Of a stretch of 64,000 bases of DNA, positions 51,950 to 61,677 are shown piece by piece. Below the pieces are notes generated by a model. That model made no database searches. It was not told the origin of the DNA and was given only the letters and a program-made list of their open reading frames with translations. Both the position numbers and the translations under genes were made by a program. This DNA comes from Phycisphaerales bacterium (GTDB taxonomy: Bacteria; Planctomycetota; Phycisphaerae; UBA1845; Fen-1342). The DNA lies in assembly GCA_016710275.1 (NCBI GenBank), contig JADJXS010000001.1, forward strand, positions 682,001-746,000, in the 5' to 3' direction. Each line of letters begins with the position of its first letter. Position 1 is the first letter of the stretch.

Positions 51950-53814
51950 GGCATGCGCACTCCGGCCACCTCGATCAGCACGCGCTCGGCGCGCTCCGCC
52001 AGCGCGTCATCGTTCGCATTGTTCATGCCGCCGAAGGAGGCCGCCTCGGCCGCTTCGACCGCCTCCATCCAGCGCTGCGCGACCTCAGCCGGCGCGCCGC
52101 AGGCGGTCAGCAGCGCAGCGCCTTCGCGGCCGACGTATCGCCCCGGCGGCTCCCCGCGCCGCTCCGCGAGGTAGGTGACGAGCGCGGCATGCACCGCCGC
52201 GGCGCGCTCGCGCGGCGAACGCTTCGTCGCGGCTCGGATGCGTCGGCGGGCCGCCCGCAGCGCGCGGCGCTCGCGCAGCAGCGGGGATCGCCGGCGGCGG
52301 CCCACCAGCCATCCGGCCAGGAAGCAGGCGGCCAGGGCGGCCGGCGGCGCACCAACGGCCGCCAGCGCCTCAGCTCGGCTCACGTCCGTTCGCGCTCCGC
52401 GCAGCGCCTGCTCCACGCTCGTCATCGGTCGCAGCCCCGGCTCGGGCCGCTCGGCCGGCGGCGCGGAAGCCGCGCTTCGACCGCCCAGTCCGACCACGTC
52501 CTCATCGCTGATGCGGTCGGCCGTTGTGACGCGCAGCGGAACGGCCGGCGCAATCGCAACGGCGTACTCGCCGCGCTGCGGATCGAAGTAGGGATAGCGA
52601 ATCGACGGCAATTCCGAGAGCGGCCGCTGCGGGCGCAGCGTGAAGCGGTAGCGCCGCACGAGCGGTTCATCTCCGCGGGCGCTGCGGATCGTCTCGCCCG
52701 CCGGCGGTACGTCCGGAATGCGGAAATTCGCGGTGATTTCGGGGTGCATGTCCAGCCGCGGCGGCGGGAGCGAGTCCAGCGGTCCGTCGCCGCGAATGTC
52801 GACGCTCAACTCCAGCGGATCGCCGACGCGCGCATCGCCGGGGGTGATCGCCGAGCGGATGGTGAACGTTCCGACGGCGCCGGCGAAGTCCGCGGGCCGG
52901 CCCTGCTCGGGCAGCGGCAGCACCGTCAGGTTGCCGTAGTCCGGCTCGACAGCCACCTCGCGCACCCTCGTGATGATGGTGTTGGTAAGCATGCCGAACG
53001 AGTCGATCCCGTACTCGAGGGGGTAGCGCATCCGCACAATCAACCCGTCGAAGCGCAGCGATCCCGGCTGCGTCGCGACCACGCGCTCGACCAGCCGATA
53101 GACGAACCACTGTCCCAGCAGGCCGCCCTCCTCGGGCAGCGATATCGCGCCCTGCGATCGATAGGTGGAGAAGGGGGCCAGCGTCGCGGCGTTCAGGTAT
53201 CGCCAGGTCTCGGCCGCGTCCAGCCGGATGCGGCCTTGCCCGCGCTGCTCGCGGCGTTCGAGAGCGGGGGCGCGAACTTGGATTTCGAGCGTCAGTTCGA
53301 TCTGCTGTCCGGCGTAGATCGGCTTTTCGGGACCGACGATCTTCGCCCGGACCAGCTCGCCGGTGTCGTCGCGGCGCGCCTCGAATGACGTGAGTTGCGT
53401 CTGGATGACTCGCCCGTCGGCCTGCACGTCAATCGGCGGAATGTCGAAGCGGCCCAGTCGGCGCGGGATCAGCTCGAAGCGATAGCTGCGCTTGCGGGAT
53501 TCGGTCACATGGCCGTTGAGGTCCATGCGAAAGGTGCTGTCCGGCCCGACCCCCGCAAACCGCACGCTGCAATCGAGGATGTCCGGGAAGCTCGGCGCTT
53601 CGCAGCGTTGCGAGAAGTCGATCAGCACCTGCACCAGCACGGGTTGATCGACGAAAATATCGCGCGGGTCTCCGAGTACCTGCACCCGCGCTTCCTGTGC
53701 CATTGCCCCGGCCATCCACACCAGGGCGATCAGGATGCCGGCAGCGCCGGGCACGCCGCGCAGCGGGCGAAGCCGTAATCGGCAGTTGTCTGTAGCGAGG
53801 TTGCACATCCGCAT
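51946..53814 (-). CDS. batD: BatD-like protein (oxygen tolerance family)
   Basis: A 622-residue membrane-anchored periplasmic protein. I start it at ATG 53814 (MRMCNLATDN), giving a signal peptide AAGILIALVWMAGAMAQ; the frame stays open upstream for another 1.2 kb but that part opposes other genes. The N-terminal beta-sandwich domain begins VLGDPRDIFVDQPVLVQV, typical of BatD. Further Ig-like domains follow (IYAGQQIELTLEI, GDPLELSVDIRGDGPL). A TM helix (VGAPPAALAACFLAGWLVG) and a helical cytoplasmic tail end it. BatA, BatB and the MoxR ATPase are not in the window. Confidence 0.85.
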   Translation of the reverse strand: MRMCNLATDNCRLRLRPLRGVPGAAGILIALVWMAGAMAQEARVQVLGDPRDIFVDQPVLVQVLIDFSQRCEAPSFPDILDCSVRFAGVGPDSTFRMDLNGHVTESRKRSYRFELIPRRLGRFDIPPIDVQADGRVIQTQLTSFEARRDDTGELVRAKIVGPEKPIYAGQQIELTLEIQVRAPALERREQRGQGRIRLDAAETWRYLNAATLAPFSTYRSQGAISLPEEGGLLGQWFVYRLVERVVATQPGSLRFDGLIVRMRYPLEYGIDSFGMLTNTIITRVREVAVEPDYGNLTVLPLPEQGRPADFAGAVGTFTIRSAITPGDARVGDPLELSVDIRGDGPLDSLPPPRLDMHPEITANFRIPDVPPAGETIRSARGDEPLVRRYRFTLRPQRPLSELPSIRYPYFDPQRGEYAVAIAPAVPLRVTTADRISDEDVVGLGGRSAASAPPAERPEPGLRPMTSVEQALRGARTDVSRAEALAAVGAPPAALAACFLAGWLVGRRRRSPLLRERRALRAARRRIRAATKRSPRERAAAVHAALVTYLAERRGEPPGRYVGREGAALLTACGAPAEVAQRWMEAVEAAEAASFGGMNNANDDALAERAERVLIEVAGVRMP

Positions 53815-53948
53815 CGGCGATGAATCCACCAGACGCCCCCTCAGCGGGCACGGCACACGCACGGGCGGCCATCGGAATCTGCGACCACCCGTTGGACGGC
53901 GAACGGACCACAGGGCCGTCAAAATCCGCGCGGCCGATGCGGCGCGGC

Positions 53949-54413
53949 TCAGGCGGTCGGCTCGCCCGGGGTCGCGGCGGGCGGCTCGGTTCCGGCGGGC
54001 GGCGTGGGCCGCCGCGGGCGCACGAACACCTGAAACCGCCGTCTTCCCAGCGGCTCGCCGCCGATCAGGATTTCGAATGCGTATTGGCCCGGGGCGGGGA
54101 GCTGAATTCCCTGCAGGCCGAACAGCAGGTCCACGACCGCCAGCGGGTTGGGCGCTTCGACGAAGCCGCGCCCGCTGAAGATGATCGAGTTGTCGGCGTC
54201 GCGCACCAGGCGGATTTCCATTTCCACCCGCGCGGTCAGCTCCGTGACGGAGGCCAGCACCGCCATCTGCTGAATCGTGGTCGGCGTCTGCGGCACGAGC
54301 ACCGCGTTGAACATGCCGATCGCGCTCTTCTTGTTGGACAGCTTGTCGTCGATCACCTGGTCGCAGATCAGCAGCGAGACCAGCGTGGGAAGCGCACCGT
54401 GGTGCATCGTCAT
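53949..54413 (-). CDS. DUF6941-like small protein
   Basis: A 154-residue soluble protein with the pattern SLLICDQVIDDKLSNKKSAI then GMFNAVLVP, followed by beta strands (RVEMEIRLVRDADNSIIFSG) and a Pro/Thr-rich tail. This matches the small beta-sandwich family DUF6941 as I recall it, whose role is unknown. ATG 54413 is followed by MTMHHGALPT. It lies between the Ser/Thr kinase and batD, all on the minus strand, with 48 and 134 bases of spacing. Co-transcription is likely. Confidence 0.75.
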   Translation of the reverse strand: MTMHHGALPTLVSLLICDQVIDDKLSNKKSAIGMFNAVLVPQTPTTIQQMAVLASVTELTARVEMEIRLVRDADNSIIFSGRGFVEAPNPLAVVDLLFGLQGIQLPAPGQYAFEILIGGEPLGRRRFQVFVRPRRPTPPAGTEPPAATPGEPTA

Positions 54414-54461
54414 GAACGTCTCCGGTGCGGGATTCTATCCGCGGCGGCGCGACCCGCAGCG

Positions 54462-55511
54462 CTATTCCGGCTTGTGCTTCCGCTTGGCGGCCGCCCGTGC
54501 GGAGAGCATGTCGTAGGTGTTGGCGGCCATCGGCGTCGGCGTGCGATCCTCTTCGGAGCGCTTCGTCGTCGGCCCCAGGGCGTTGATGCCGTCGGCCACG
54601 CGCGCCCGCAGGTGATCGGGGCGCAGCCGCACCGGGATTTCGTCCAGCGCGCGCAGCAGGTGCCCGGCGCTCTTGTAGCGCATGATCCGCTGCTTGTTCA
54701 GGCAGCGTCCCACCAGCTCGACCAGCTCCTCCGACACGCCCGCTCCGACCAGCGCGTCGATCGGAGGGTCCGCGTGAAGGTGCCGGTCGCGCACGTCGGC
54801 GATCGATTCCCCGTCGAAGGGCACGCGCCCCGAGAACATCTCGAAGAGCAGCACGCCCATCGCATTGACGTCCCCCTGCGGCGACACCACCCCCTCGAAG
54901 ACCTCCGGCGCCATGAACAGCGGGCTGCCCGCCACGGTTGCATCGCTGCGGGCCATCGCCGTTCCGCCCACCTCGCACGCCAGCCCGAAATCGCAGACCC
55001 GCGCCACCCCGCCGCGATCGATCAGCACGTTGGCCGGCTTCAGGTCGCGGTGCACGATGTTCTCGCGATGGAGCGCGTCCACTCCGGCGCACACCTCGCG
55101 CGCCAGGTGCAGCGTCGTCTCCGCGTCGAAGCGCCCCCGCGCGCTCAACAGGTCGCGCAGCGAAGCGCCGTCGACGTGCTCCATGACGATCACGGGAATG
55201 TCCCCGACCAGATCGACCCCGTGGACCCCCACCAGGTGCTCGTGCCGGACGCGGGCCGCATTGCGAACCCCGTCGATCAGCCGCCCGCGGTCCAGTTCCC
55301 GTGCGCCGCCGCGCAGGTGGTGCAGTATCTTCACGGCCACCGATCGCTTCAGCGCCTCGTCATAGGCCGCGAATACGACGCCGCTGCCGCCGCGACCGAT
55401 GCAGTCCCCGATTCTGACCGTGCCGATGCGCCGTGGAAGCGTGACGGTCTGCTCGCCCGATCCGGGCGCGGCATCCATCATCACCGTCACGGTTTCCTGA
55501 AGCGGGTTCAT
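54462..55511 (-). CDS. Hanks-type Ser/Thr protein kinase
   Basis: A compact 349-residue kinase without TM segment. The P-loop is IGRGGSGVVFAA, the ATP-anchoring Lys is in SVAVKILHH, the catalytic loop is HRDLKPANVL, the metal site DFGLA and the activation loop ends FMAPEVFEG. All catalytic residues are intact. The C-terminal 70 residues are basic and unstructured (KRSEEDRTPTP, AAAKRKHKPE). There are no sensor repeats. It is first in a run with the DUF6941-like gene and the bat pair, so it may phosphorylate one of them; this is inference from order. Confidence 0.94.
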   Translation of the reverse strand: MNPLQETVTVMMDAAPGSGEQTVTLPRRIGTVRIGDCIGRGGSGVVFAAYDEALKRSVAVKILHHLRGGARELDRGRLIDGVRNAARVRHEHLVGVHGVDLVGDIPVIVMEHVDGASLRDLLSARGRFDAETTLHLAREVCAGVDALHRENIVHRDLKPANVLIDRGGVARVCDFGLACEVGGTAMARSDATVAGSPLFMAPEVFEGVVSPQGDVNAMGVLLFEMFSGRVPFDGESIADVRDRHLHADPPIDALVGAGVSEELVELVGRCLNKQRIMRYKSAGHLLRALDEIPVRLRPDHLRARVADGINALGPTTKRSEEDRTPTPMAANTYDMLSARAAAKRKHKPE

Positions 55512-55682
55512 TGCGATCCGATCGGTCGATGCGCTCGGGAACGAACGGGGGCGGTGGAACCGCCCGCCGGCGCGCCGCCGCCCGACGGCGCACCTGATTA
55601 TACAACCCTCCCGTGCTCGCGCTTCACCCGCGGCGGAGTTCGCGGGGCGGATTCACAGGATTCCGCCTGAACCGCGCGTCCC

Positions 55683-55688
55683 TATAAT
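55683..55688 (+). promoter_or_regulatory. Consensus -10 element (TATAAT)
   Basis: A perfect TATAAT sits 34 bases before the GTG start of the cyanophycinase-like gene and 16 bases before its ribosome binding site. The -35 region (about 55660-55666, TTCCGC) is poor, so an activator or extended contacts may be needed. Confidence 0.55.
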
Positions 55689-55716
55689 GCCGCACCTGCC
55701 CTCGAAGGAGTTCCGC

Positions 55717-57297
55717 GTGAGCGCATCCGTCTCCAAGTGGTTCGCCCCCATCACCGTCGCCGTCGCCCTTTGGGCGGCGCTGGCCGCCACCGGCTGCTCC
55801 GACCAGCGCCCCGGGACGCCGCAGCGGCCGGACGTCGGCGTGATCGTCCTGGCCGGTGGCGGTTCCGGCGGCGACGCCGGCGCGCCGGACAGTTGGAGCG
55901 CCCGGCTGTTTCGTCCGCTGCTGCAGCGCGGCGACGTCACCGGGGATCGGCAGGTGCGCGTGGCGCTGGTCGGGCGGCGCGAGTCGGAGAGCTGGCCGAC
56001 GCCGTTCTGGAAGATGCTCGGCGCCACGGACGTCGTTGACCTCGTCATCGAGACCACGGAGCAGGCCGACGATCCGGCGCTGGAGGCCATCTTCGATCAC
56101 GTGGACGCGGTCTTCATCCGCGGCGGCGACCAGGGCAAGTATTACGATCTGTGGAACAACCGCCGCATCGAGCGTTGCATGCTGCGGGTGCACGAGCGCG
56201 GCGGCGGAATCGGCGGCACCAGCGCCGGCGCGATGTCGCTGGCGCACTATGCGCTGGCCGGCAGCACCAGCGTGCAATCCGAGCAGGTTCTTCGCGATTC
56301 GCACCACCCGATTCTCAACGACGAATCCGACGGCGGCAGCGCCATTCACGAGGACTTCATCCCGCTGGTGCGCGACGCGCTGATCGACACGCACGTCACG
56401 CAGCGCGGTCGGCTGGGCCGCATGTGCGGCGCCCTGGCCAGGGCGGTGCAGGATTCCGGGCGAACGGACCTCTACGCCATCGGGCTGGATCAGCAGGTCG
56501 GCGTCGTGATCGAAGGCACGACCGCCACGGTGATCGGCATCGGCGCCGTGGACCTCATCCATCCGGTGCCCGGCTCGCTGCTGCTGCGTCGGCCGGGCAA
56601 GCCGCTAGTGTGGACCGATCTGGTCTATCACCGCCTGACGGAGGGCTGGCGCTTCGACGTGGTGACGCGCCGGCCGGACCTCGATCGCCCGCCGACGGGG
56701 GCGATGCGCGTGGATTGGGACGCCCGCTTTCAGAGACCCGCGGCACGCTGGGAAGTGCGCGGCAGCGTGCCCGAGGAGGAGCAGCGCTTCAGCTTCTCCG
56801 TCGATCGCAAGGCCCCGATCTACGAGCTGACCAAGAACCGCGCCGCCGAGTCCCTGTCACTGACGATCGGCATGTGCGATGTTCACGACACTTCCGTTCG
56901 CGGGTTTCTGCACGAGTCGCTCTTTCGCGGTTTGTACGACGTGATCGGCCTGACGGCGATCCTGCTCGGCAAGGGCAGCCGGGTCTGGGTGGATCCGGCC
57001 GAGCCGCGGTTCATGGAGTTCGGCGCCAACGCGGATGCGGGCGTCGGTTCGGAGGCGGCGCTGGTGGTGGTGTCGCGGGCCGTCAAGGCGCGCAGCCTGT
57101 CGCCGCACGTGTCGCTCTATGACCGCGGGCACAAGCGGCTGCACGCCGCCGGGTTTATCGGAGCCGCGCTGCACGTGCTGGCGGATTCGGCGGAAACGGG
57201 CATCGTGCTGGACATGGACGTGGGGAAGGCGGTGCAGCGCCGGGCGGACGACGCACAGCCGGATTCGGGTGGAAATGCGGCGGGAAAGGGTGAGTGA
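55717..57297 (+). CDS. Cyanophycinase-like (S51) lipoprotein
   Basis: A 526-residue exported lipoprotein. GTG 55717 is chosen over the upstream ATG because GAAGGAG (55704-55710) lies six bases before it. The signal ends in LAATGC. The catalytic domain (about 35-270) resembles cyanophycinase/peptidase S51: VLAGGGSGG, IRGGDQGKYY and nucleophile Ser169 in GGTSAGAMSLAHYAL. A second domain of about 230 residues (from RRPGKPLVWTDL) has no family that I recognise. Cyanophycinases split Asp-Arg polymers, but with no cphA nearby the substrate could be any beta-Asp or acidic peptide. The last 9 bases overlap the tRNA-His gene on the other strand. Confidence 0.87.
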   Translation: MSASVSKWFAPITVAVALWAALAATGCSDQRPGTPQRPDVGVIVLAGGGSGGDAGAPDSWSARLFRPLLQRGDVTGDRQVRVALVGRRESESWPTPFWKMLGATDVVDLVIETTEQADDPALEAIFDHVDAVFIRGGDQGKYYDLWNNRRIERCMLRVHERGGGIGGTSAGAMSLAHYALAGSTSVQSEQVLRDSHHPILNDESDGGSAIHEDFIPLVRDALIDTHVTQRGRLGRMCGALARAVQDSGRTDLYAIGLDQQVGVVIEGTTATVIGIGAVDLIHPVPGSLLLRRPGKPLVWTDLVYHRLTEGWRFDVVTRRPDLDRPPTGAMRVDWDARFQRPAARWEVRGSVPEEEQRFSFSVDRKAPIYELTKNRAAESLSLTIGMCDVHDTSVRGFLHESLFRGLYDVIGLTAILLGKGSRVWVDPAEPRFMEFGANADAGVGSEAALVVVSRAVKARSLSPHVSLYDRGHKRLHAAGFIGAALHVLADSAETGIVLDMDVGKAVQRRADDAQPDSGGNAAGKGE

Positions 57298-57363
57298 CGG
57301 GGATCGAACCCGCGACCCTCAGGACCACAACCTGATGCTCTAACCAACTGAGCTACACTCACC
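57289..57363 (-). tRNA. tRNA-His (GTG)
   Basis: A 75-nt gene on the minus strand, including the genomically encoded G at position -1 (57363) that pairs with C73 (57289). Acceptor GTGAGTG pairs with CACTCAC. The anticodon stem TCAGG/CCTGA encloses loop TTGTGGT with anticodon GTG. The T arm contains GGGTTCGATCCCC. No CCA is encoded. Its 3' end overlaps the last codons of the convergent lipoprotein gene. Confidence 0.97.
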
Positions 57364-57524
57364 AGCGGCCGCGTCGCAGGACGCGGGACGGGTCATTTTA
57401 CCCGGCTCGTGCCGACGTGCCAGCCCTGCCTGCGAGTACAATCCGTCACAGCATGGCGCTCGATTGCCCCGGCCGGTCCGCGCATTGCGGACGCCCGTGC
57501 CGAGCCGCCCGCGGAGAATCCTCG

Positions 57525-59141
<1,617 letters not shown>

Positions 59142-59203
59142 CCCCGCTTTTCCGGGCCATCGCCCGCATGTAGACTGTGTCTGGTTTTCCGGGAGATTTG
59201 TGC

Positions 59204-59593
59204 GTGCCGTCGGTGTTGGACGTGGGCAACTGTGACCCCGATCACGCCGCCATTCGCGCGATGCTGACGCGGCACTTTCGCGCGGAGGTGCGGCGCGTCA
59301 TGTTCGTCGAGGAGGCGCTGGCTGCGCTGCAGGAGCGCGAGTTTGCGCTGGTGCTCGTCAATCGGCGCATTTTCGCGGATGACAGCGACGGCATGGAGTT
59401 GATCCGCCGCATGAAGGCCGACCCGGCCCTGGCGGCCCTCCCGGTCATGCTGGTCAGCAATTATCCGGACGCGCAGGCCGCCGCGGTCGCGGCCGGCGCG
59501 GAGCCGGGGTTCGGCAAGGCGGCCCTGAACGCGCCGCAGACGCTCGCGCGGATCGCGGCGCATCTGCCGCAGCAATCCGCCGGGGCGGCGTGA
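59204..59593 (+). CDS. Stand-alone degenerate receiver domain protein
   Basis: A 129-residue CheY-like protein starting at GTG 59204 (VPSVLDVGNCDPD, read as Met), seven bases after GGGAGA; TTG 59198 is an alternative. The first acidic region is NCDPDHAAIRAML. Where receivers carry the phosphorylated Asp the sequence reads LVLVNRRIFADDSDGMELI, so the site is shifted or lost. MLVSNYPDAQAAAVAAGAEPGFGKAAL matches the region with Ser/Thr and Lys. It is probably a pseudo-receiver working by protein contact. It precedes btaB by 46 bases on the same strand. Confidence 0.85.
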   Translation: MPSVLDVGNCDPDHAAIRAMLTRHFRAEVRRVMFVEEALAALQEREFALVLVNRRIFADDSDGMELIRRMKADPALAALPVMLVSNYPDAQAAAVAAGAEPGFGKAALNAPQTLARIAAHLPQQSAGAA

Positions 59594-59639
59594 CCGTGAT
59601 CCGCCGGCCCGGCGCCGATGTACGAGGAGTTCGCCCGGC

Positions 59640-60257
59640 GTGAGCGACACCACCGCCGTCCAGCGCTTTTACCGCTTCCACGCGCTGATCTACGACAAGA
59701 CGCGCTGGATGATCCTGCATCAGCGCCGCGCCGCCGTGGAGCGCCTGGCGCTGCGCGGCGATGCGGACGTGCTGGAGGTCGGCTGCGGCACGGGGCTGAA
59801 TTTCCGCTACCTGATGGAGTGGCTCGATCCGATCCGCGGCCGGCTGACGGGGCTGGATTTCTCCGCCGACATGCTGCGGGTGGCCGAGCGCCGCTGCCGC
59901 GGGGCGGGTTGGAACAACGTGTCGCTGGTCGAGGGCGACGCGACGCGCATGAGCCTGGGCCGCCAGTTCGACGCGGTGTTGTTCGGCTACAGCCTGACCA
60001 TGATCCCCGATTGGCGGGCGGCGCTGCGCAGCGCGGCGGATCACGTGCGCCCCGGCGGGCGACTGGCGGTTCTGGATTTCGGCGGCTTCGAGGGATGGGG
60101 TCCGCTGGGCCCGGTGATGCGCGCGTGGCTGCGCGCCAATCACGTGGAGACGGTGCAGCCCTACGCGGATGCGCTGCGGGAACTGCTGCCGGAGACCACT
60201 GTTTATCCGTGGCTTGGCGGGTATTGCTTCACCGCGCTGGCCAGGAAGGGAACCTGA
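59640..60257 (+). CDS. btaB: Methyltransferase BtaB (betaine lipid synthesis)
   Basis: A 205-residue class I SAM methyltransferase. Motif I is VLEVGCGTGLNF, then LTGLDFSADMLRVAERR, and the late motif VRPGGRLAVLDFGG. Next to btaA it most likely adds three methyl groups to diacylglyceryl-homoserine to give DGTS. The GTG start at 59640 has GAGGAG ten bases upstream. The stop overlaps the ATG of btaA (TGATG), so the two are coupled. Without the neighbour it could only be called a generic methyltransferase. Confidence 0.9.
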   Translation: MSDTTAVQRFYRFHALIYDKTRWMILHQRRAAVERLALRGDADVLEVGCGTGLNFRYLMEWLDPIRGRLTGLDFSADMLRVAERRCRGAGWNNVSLVEGDATRMSLGRQFDAVLFGYSLTMIPDWRAALRSAADHVRPGGRLAVLDFGGFEGWGPLGPVMRAWLRANHVETVQPYADALRELLPETTVYPWLGGYCFTALARKGT

Positions 60258-61510
60258 TGCGACACAAGGTCATCGATCTGCCCATGCCGCGCCGCCCGCT
60301 GCTGGAGCGCATGGTGTTTCACGGCATCGTCTTCAACATGTCGTGGGAAGACCCCGAGATGGACCGGCAGGCCTTCAACCTCGGCTCCTCGGACACGGTG
60401 ATTTCGATTTCCTCGGCCGGCTGCAACCCGCTGAACTTCCTGGCGCAGCGCCCGGCGCGGCTGATCTCGGTGGACAGCAATCCGGCGCAGAACGCTTTGT
60501 TGGAGCTGAAGCTCGCGGGGATCGAGACGCTCGACCACGCCACTTTCTGCGACATCTTCGCGGCGCGCAATCCGTCGGTGGTGACGCGCGTCTACGCCGA
60601 TAAACTCCGCCCCAACATCTCGCCGCGCTCGCAGGCCTACTGGGATCGCAACCTGTGGATGATCGAGCGCGACCTGTACCGCTATGGGCGAATGGGGCTG
60701 TTCTGCCGCATTCTGCGGCGATTCATGAACATGATGGGGATTTCGGCCGCGATCCGCGAGGAGTTCTTCGAGCTGCGCACGCTGGAGGAGCAGAAGGCGC
60801 ACTATGAGCGCCACTTCGCCCCGAAGCTCTGGGGTCCGTGGACGCGGCGGTTCGTGAACTTCCGCCCGCTGATGTGGCTGGCGGGCGTGCATCCGCGGCA
60901 GTTCAACCTGATCGACGGCCGCCACGACATGTATGAGTATGTGCGCGAACGCGTCGAGTACGCGCTGACGCGCGTGCCGGTCTATGACAACTATTTCCTG
61001 AGCCTGGCCGGAACGGGGCGATTCCGCGGGGATCGGCTGCCGCCCTACCTGATGGAGCGGAATTTCGAGGCGCTGCGCGAGGGGCTGCACCGGGTCGAGG
61101 TCGTGAACGGCTGGCTGGGGCCGTACCTCGATTCGCAGCCCGCCGGCAGCATCAGCAAGTTCAACCTGCTCGACATCTTCGACTGGATGACGCCCGCGGT
61201 GTTTGAGCAGACGCTGCGAAGCGTGCTGCGCGCGGCGCGGCCCGGCGCCACGATGATCTATCGCTCGGGCAGCTACCGCCTTGAGCCGCCGGCTTCGATC
61301 CTGCCCTCGCTCACTCCGCACAGCGACCTGGCGAAACGGCTGTTGGCGCAGGACCGTTCGGCGACCTACGGCAGCTTCTATGTATTCACGATCCGGGCGG
61401 ATGCGGACGGCGTGGTGCGCAGCGCCGCCGCGGACTCCGGAGCGGCCCTGGCGCAGGGTGCGGCAGCGGGGGCGGCGCTGACGGGGCGCGAGGCGGTCGC
61501 GGCGGGATAG
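60257..61510 (+). CDS. btaA: S-adenosylmethionine:diacylglycerol 3-amino-3-carboxypropyltransferase
   Basis: BtaA moves the aminocarboxypropyl group of SAM to diacylglycerol, the first step of betaine lipid synthesis at the membrane. The 417-residue protein has the family motifs FNMSWEDPEMDRQAFNLG, ISSAGCNPLNFLAQRPA and SVDSNPAQNALLELKLAG near the N-terminus, YDNYFLSLAGTGRF in the middle and FNLLDIFDWM with MIYRSGSYRLEPP later. The last 35 residues are Ala/Gly-rich and beyond the usual end. It is coupled to btaB by a one-base overlap. Betaine lipids commonly replace phospholipids when phosphate is scarce; no pho-box-like site was recognised here. Confidence 0.95.
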   Translation: MRHKVIDLPMPRRPLLERMVFHGIVFNMSWEDPEMDRQAFNLGSSDTVISISSAGCNPLNFLAQRPARLISVDSNPAQNALLELKLAGIETLDHATFCDIFAARNPSVVTRVYADKLRPNISPRSQAYWDRNLWMIERDLYRYGRMGLFCRILRRFMNMMGISAAIREEFFELRTLEEQKAHYERHFAPKLWGPWTRRFVNFRPLMWLAGVHPRQFNLIDGRHDMYEYVRERVEYALTRVPVYDNYFLSLAGTGRFRGDRLPPYLMERNFEALREGLHRVEVVNGWLGPYLDSQPAGSISKFNLLDIFDWMTPAVFEQTLRSVLRAARPGATMIYRSGSYRLEPPASILPSLTPHSDLAKRLLAQDRSATYGSFYVFTIRADADGVVRSAAADSGAALAQGAAAGAALTGREAVAAG

Positions 61511-61677
61511 CGCTGCGGCCGCGCATGCGGCGGGTTGGCGCAGGCAGGATGTCGGCGCCACGACGAACCCTGGTCCCGGGGCGTGATTGCCGGCGCGATT
61601 GCCGATCGTCATTCGCGGATCAGCAAGCGCCGATTGCGCACCGCCCGCCGACGGCCACCCGGCCACGCCGGTTTTGC

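Noticed and set aside
53815..55092. N-terminal extension of the batD-like frame
   Set aside because: The extension overlaps the DUF6941-like gene and the kinase on the same strand in a different frame and is Arg/Gly-rich; the signal peptide sits at 53814.
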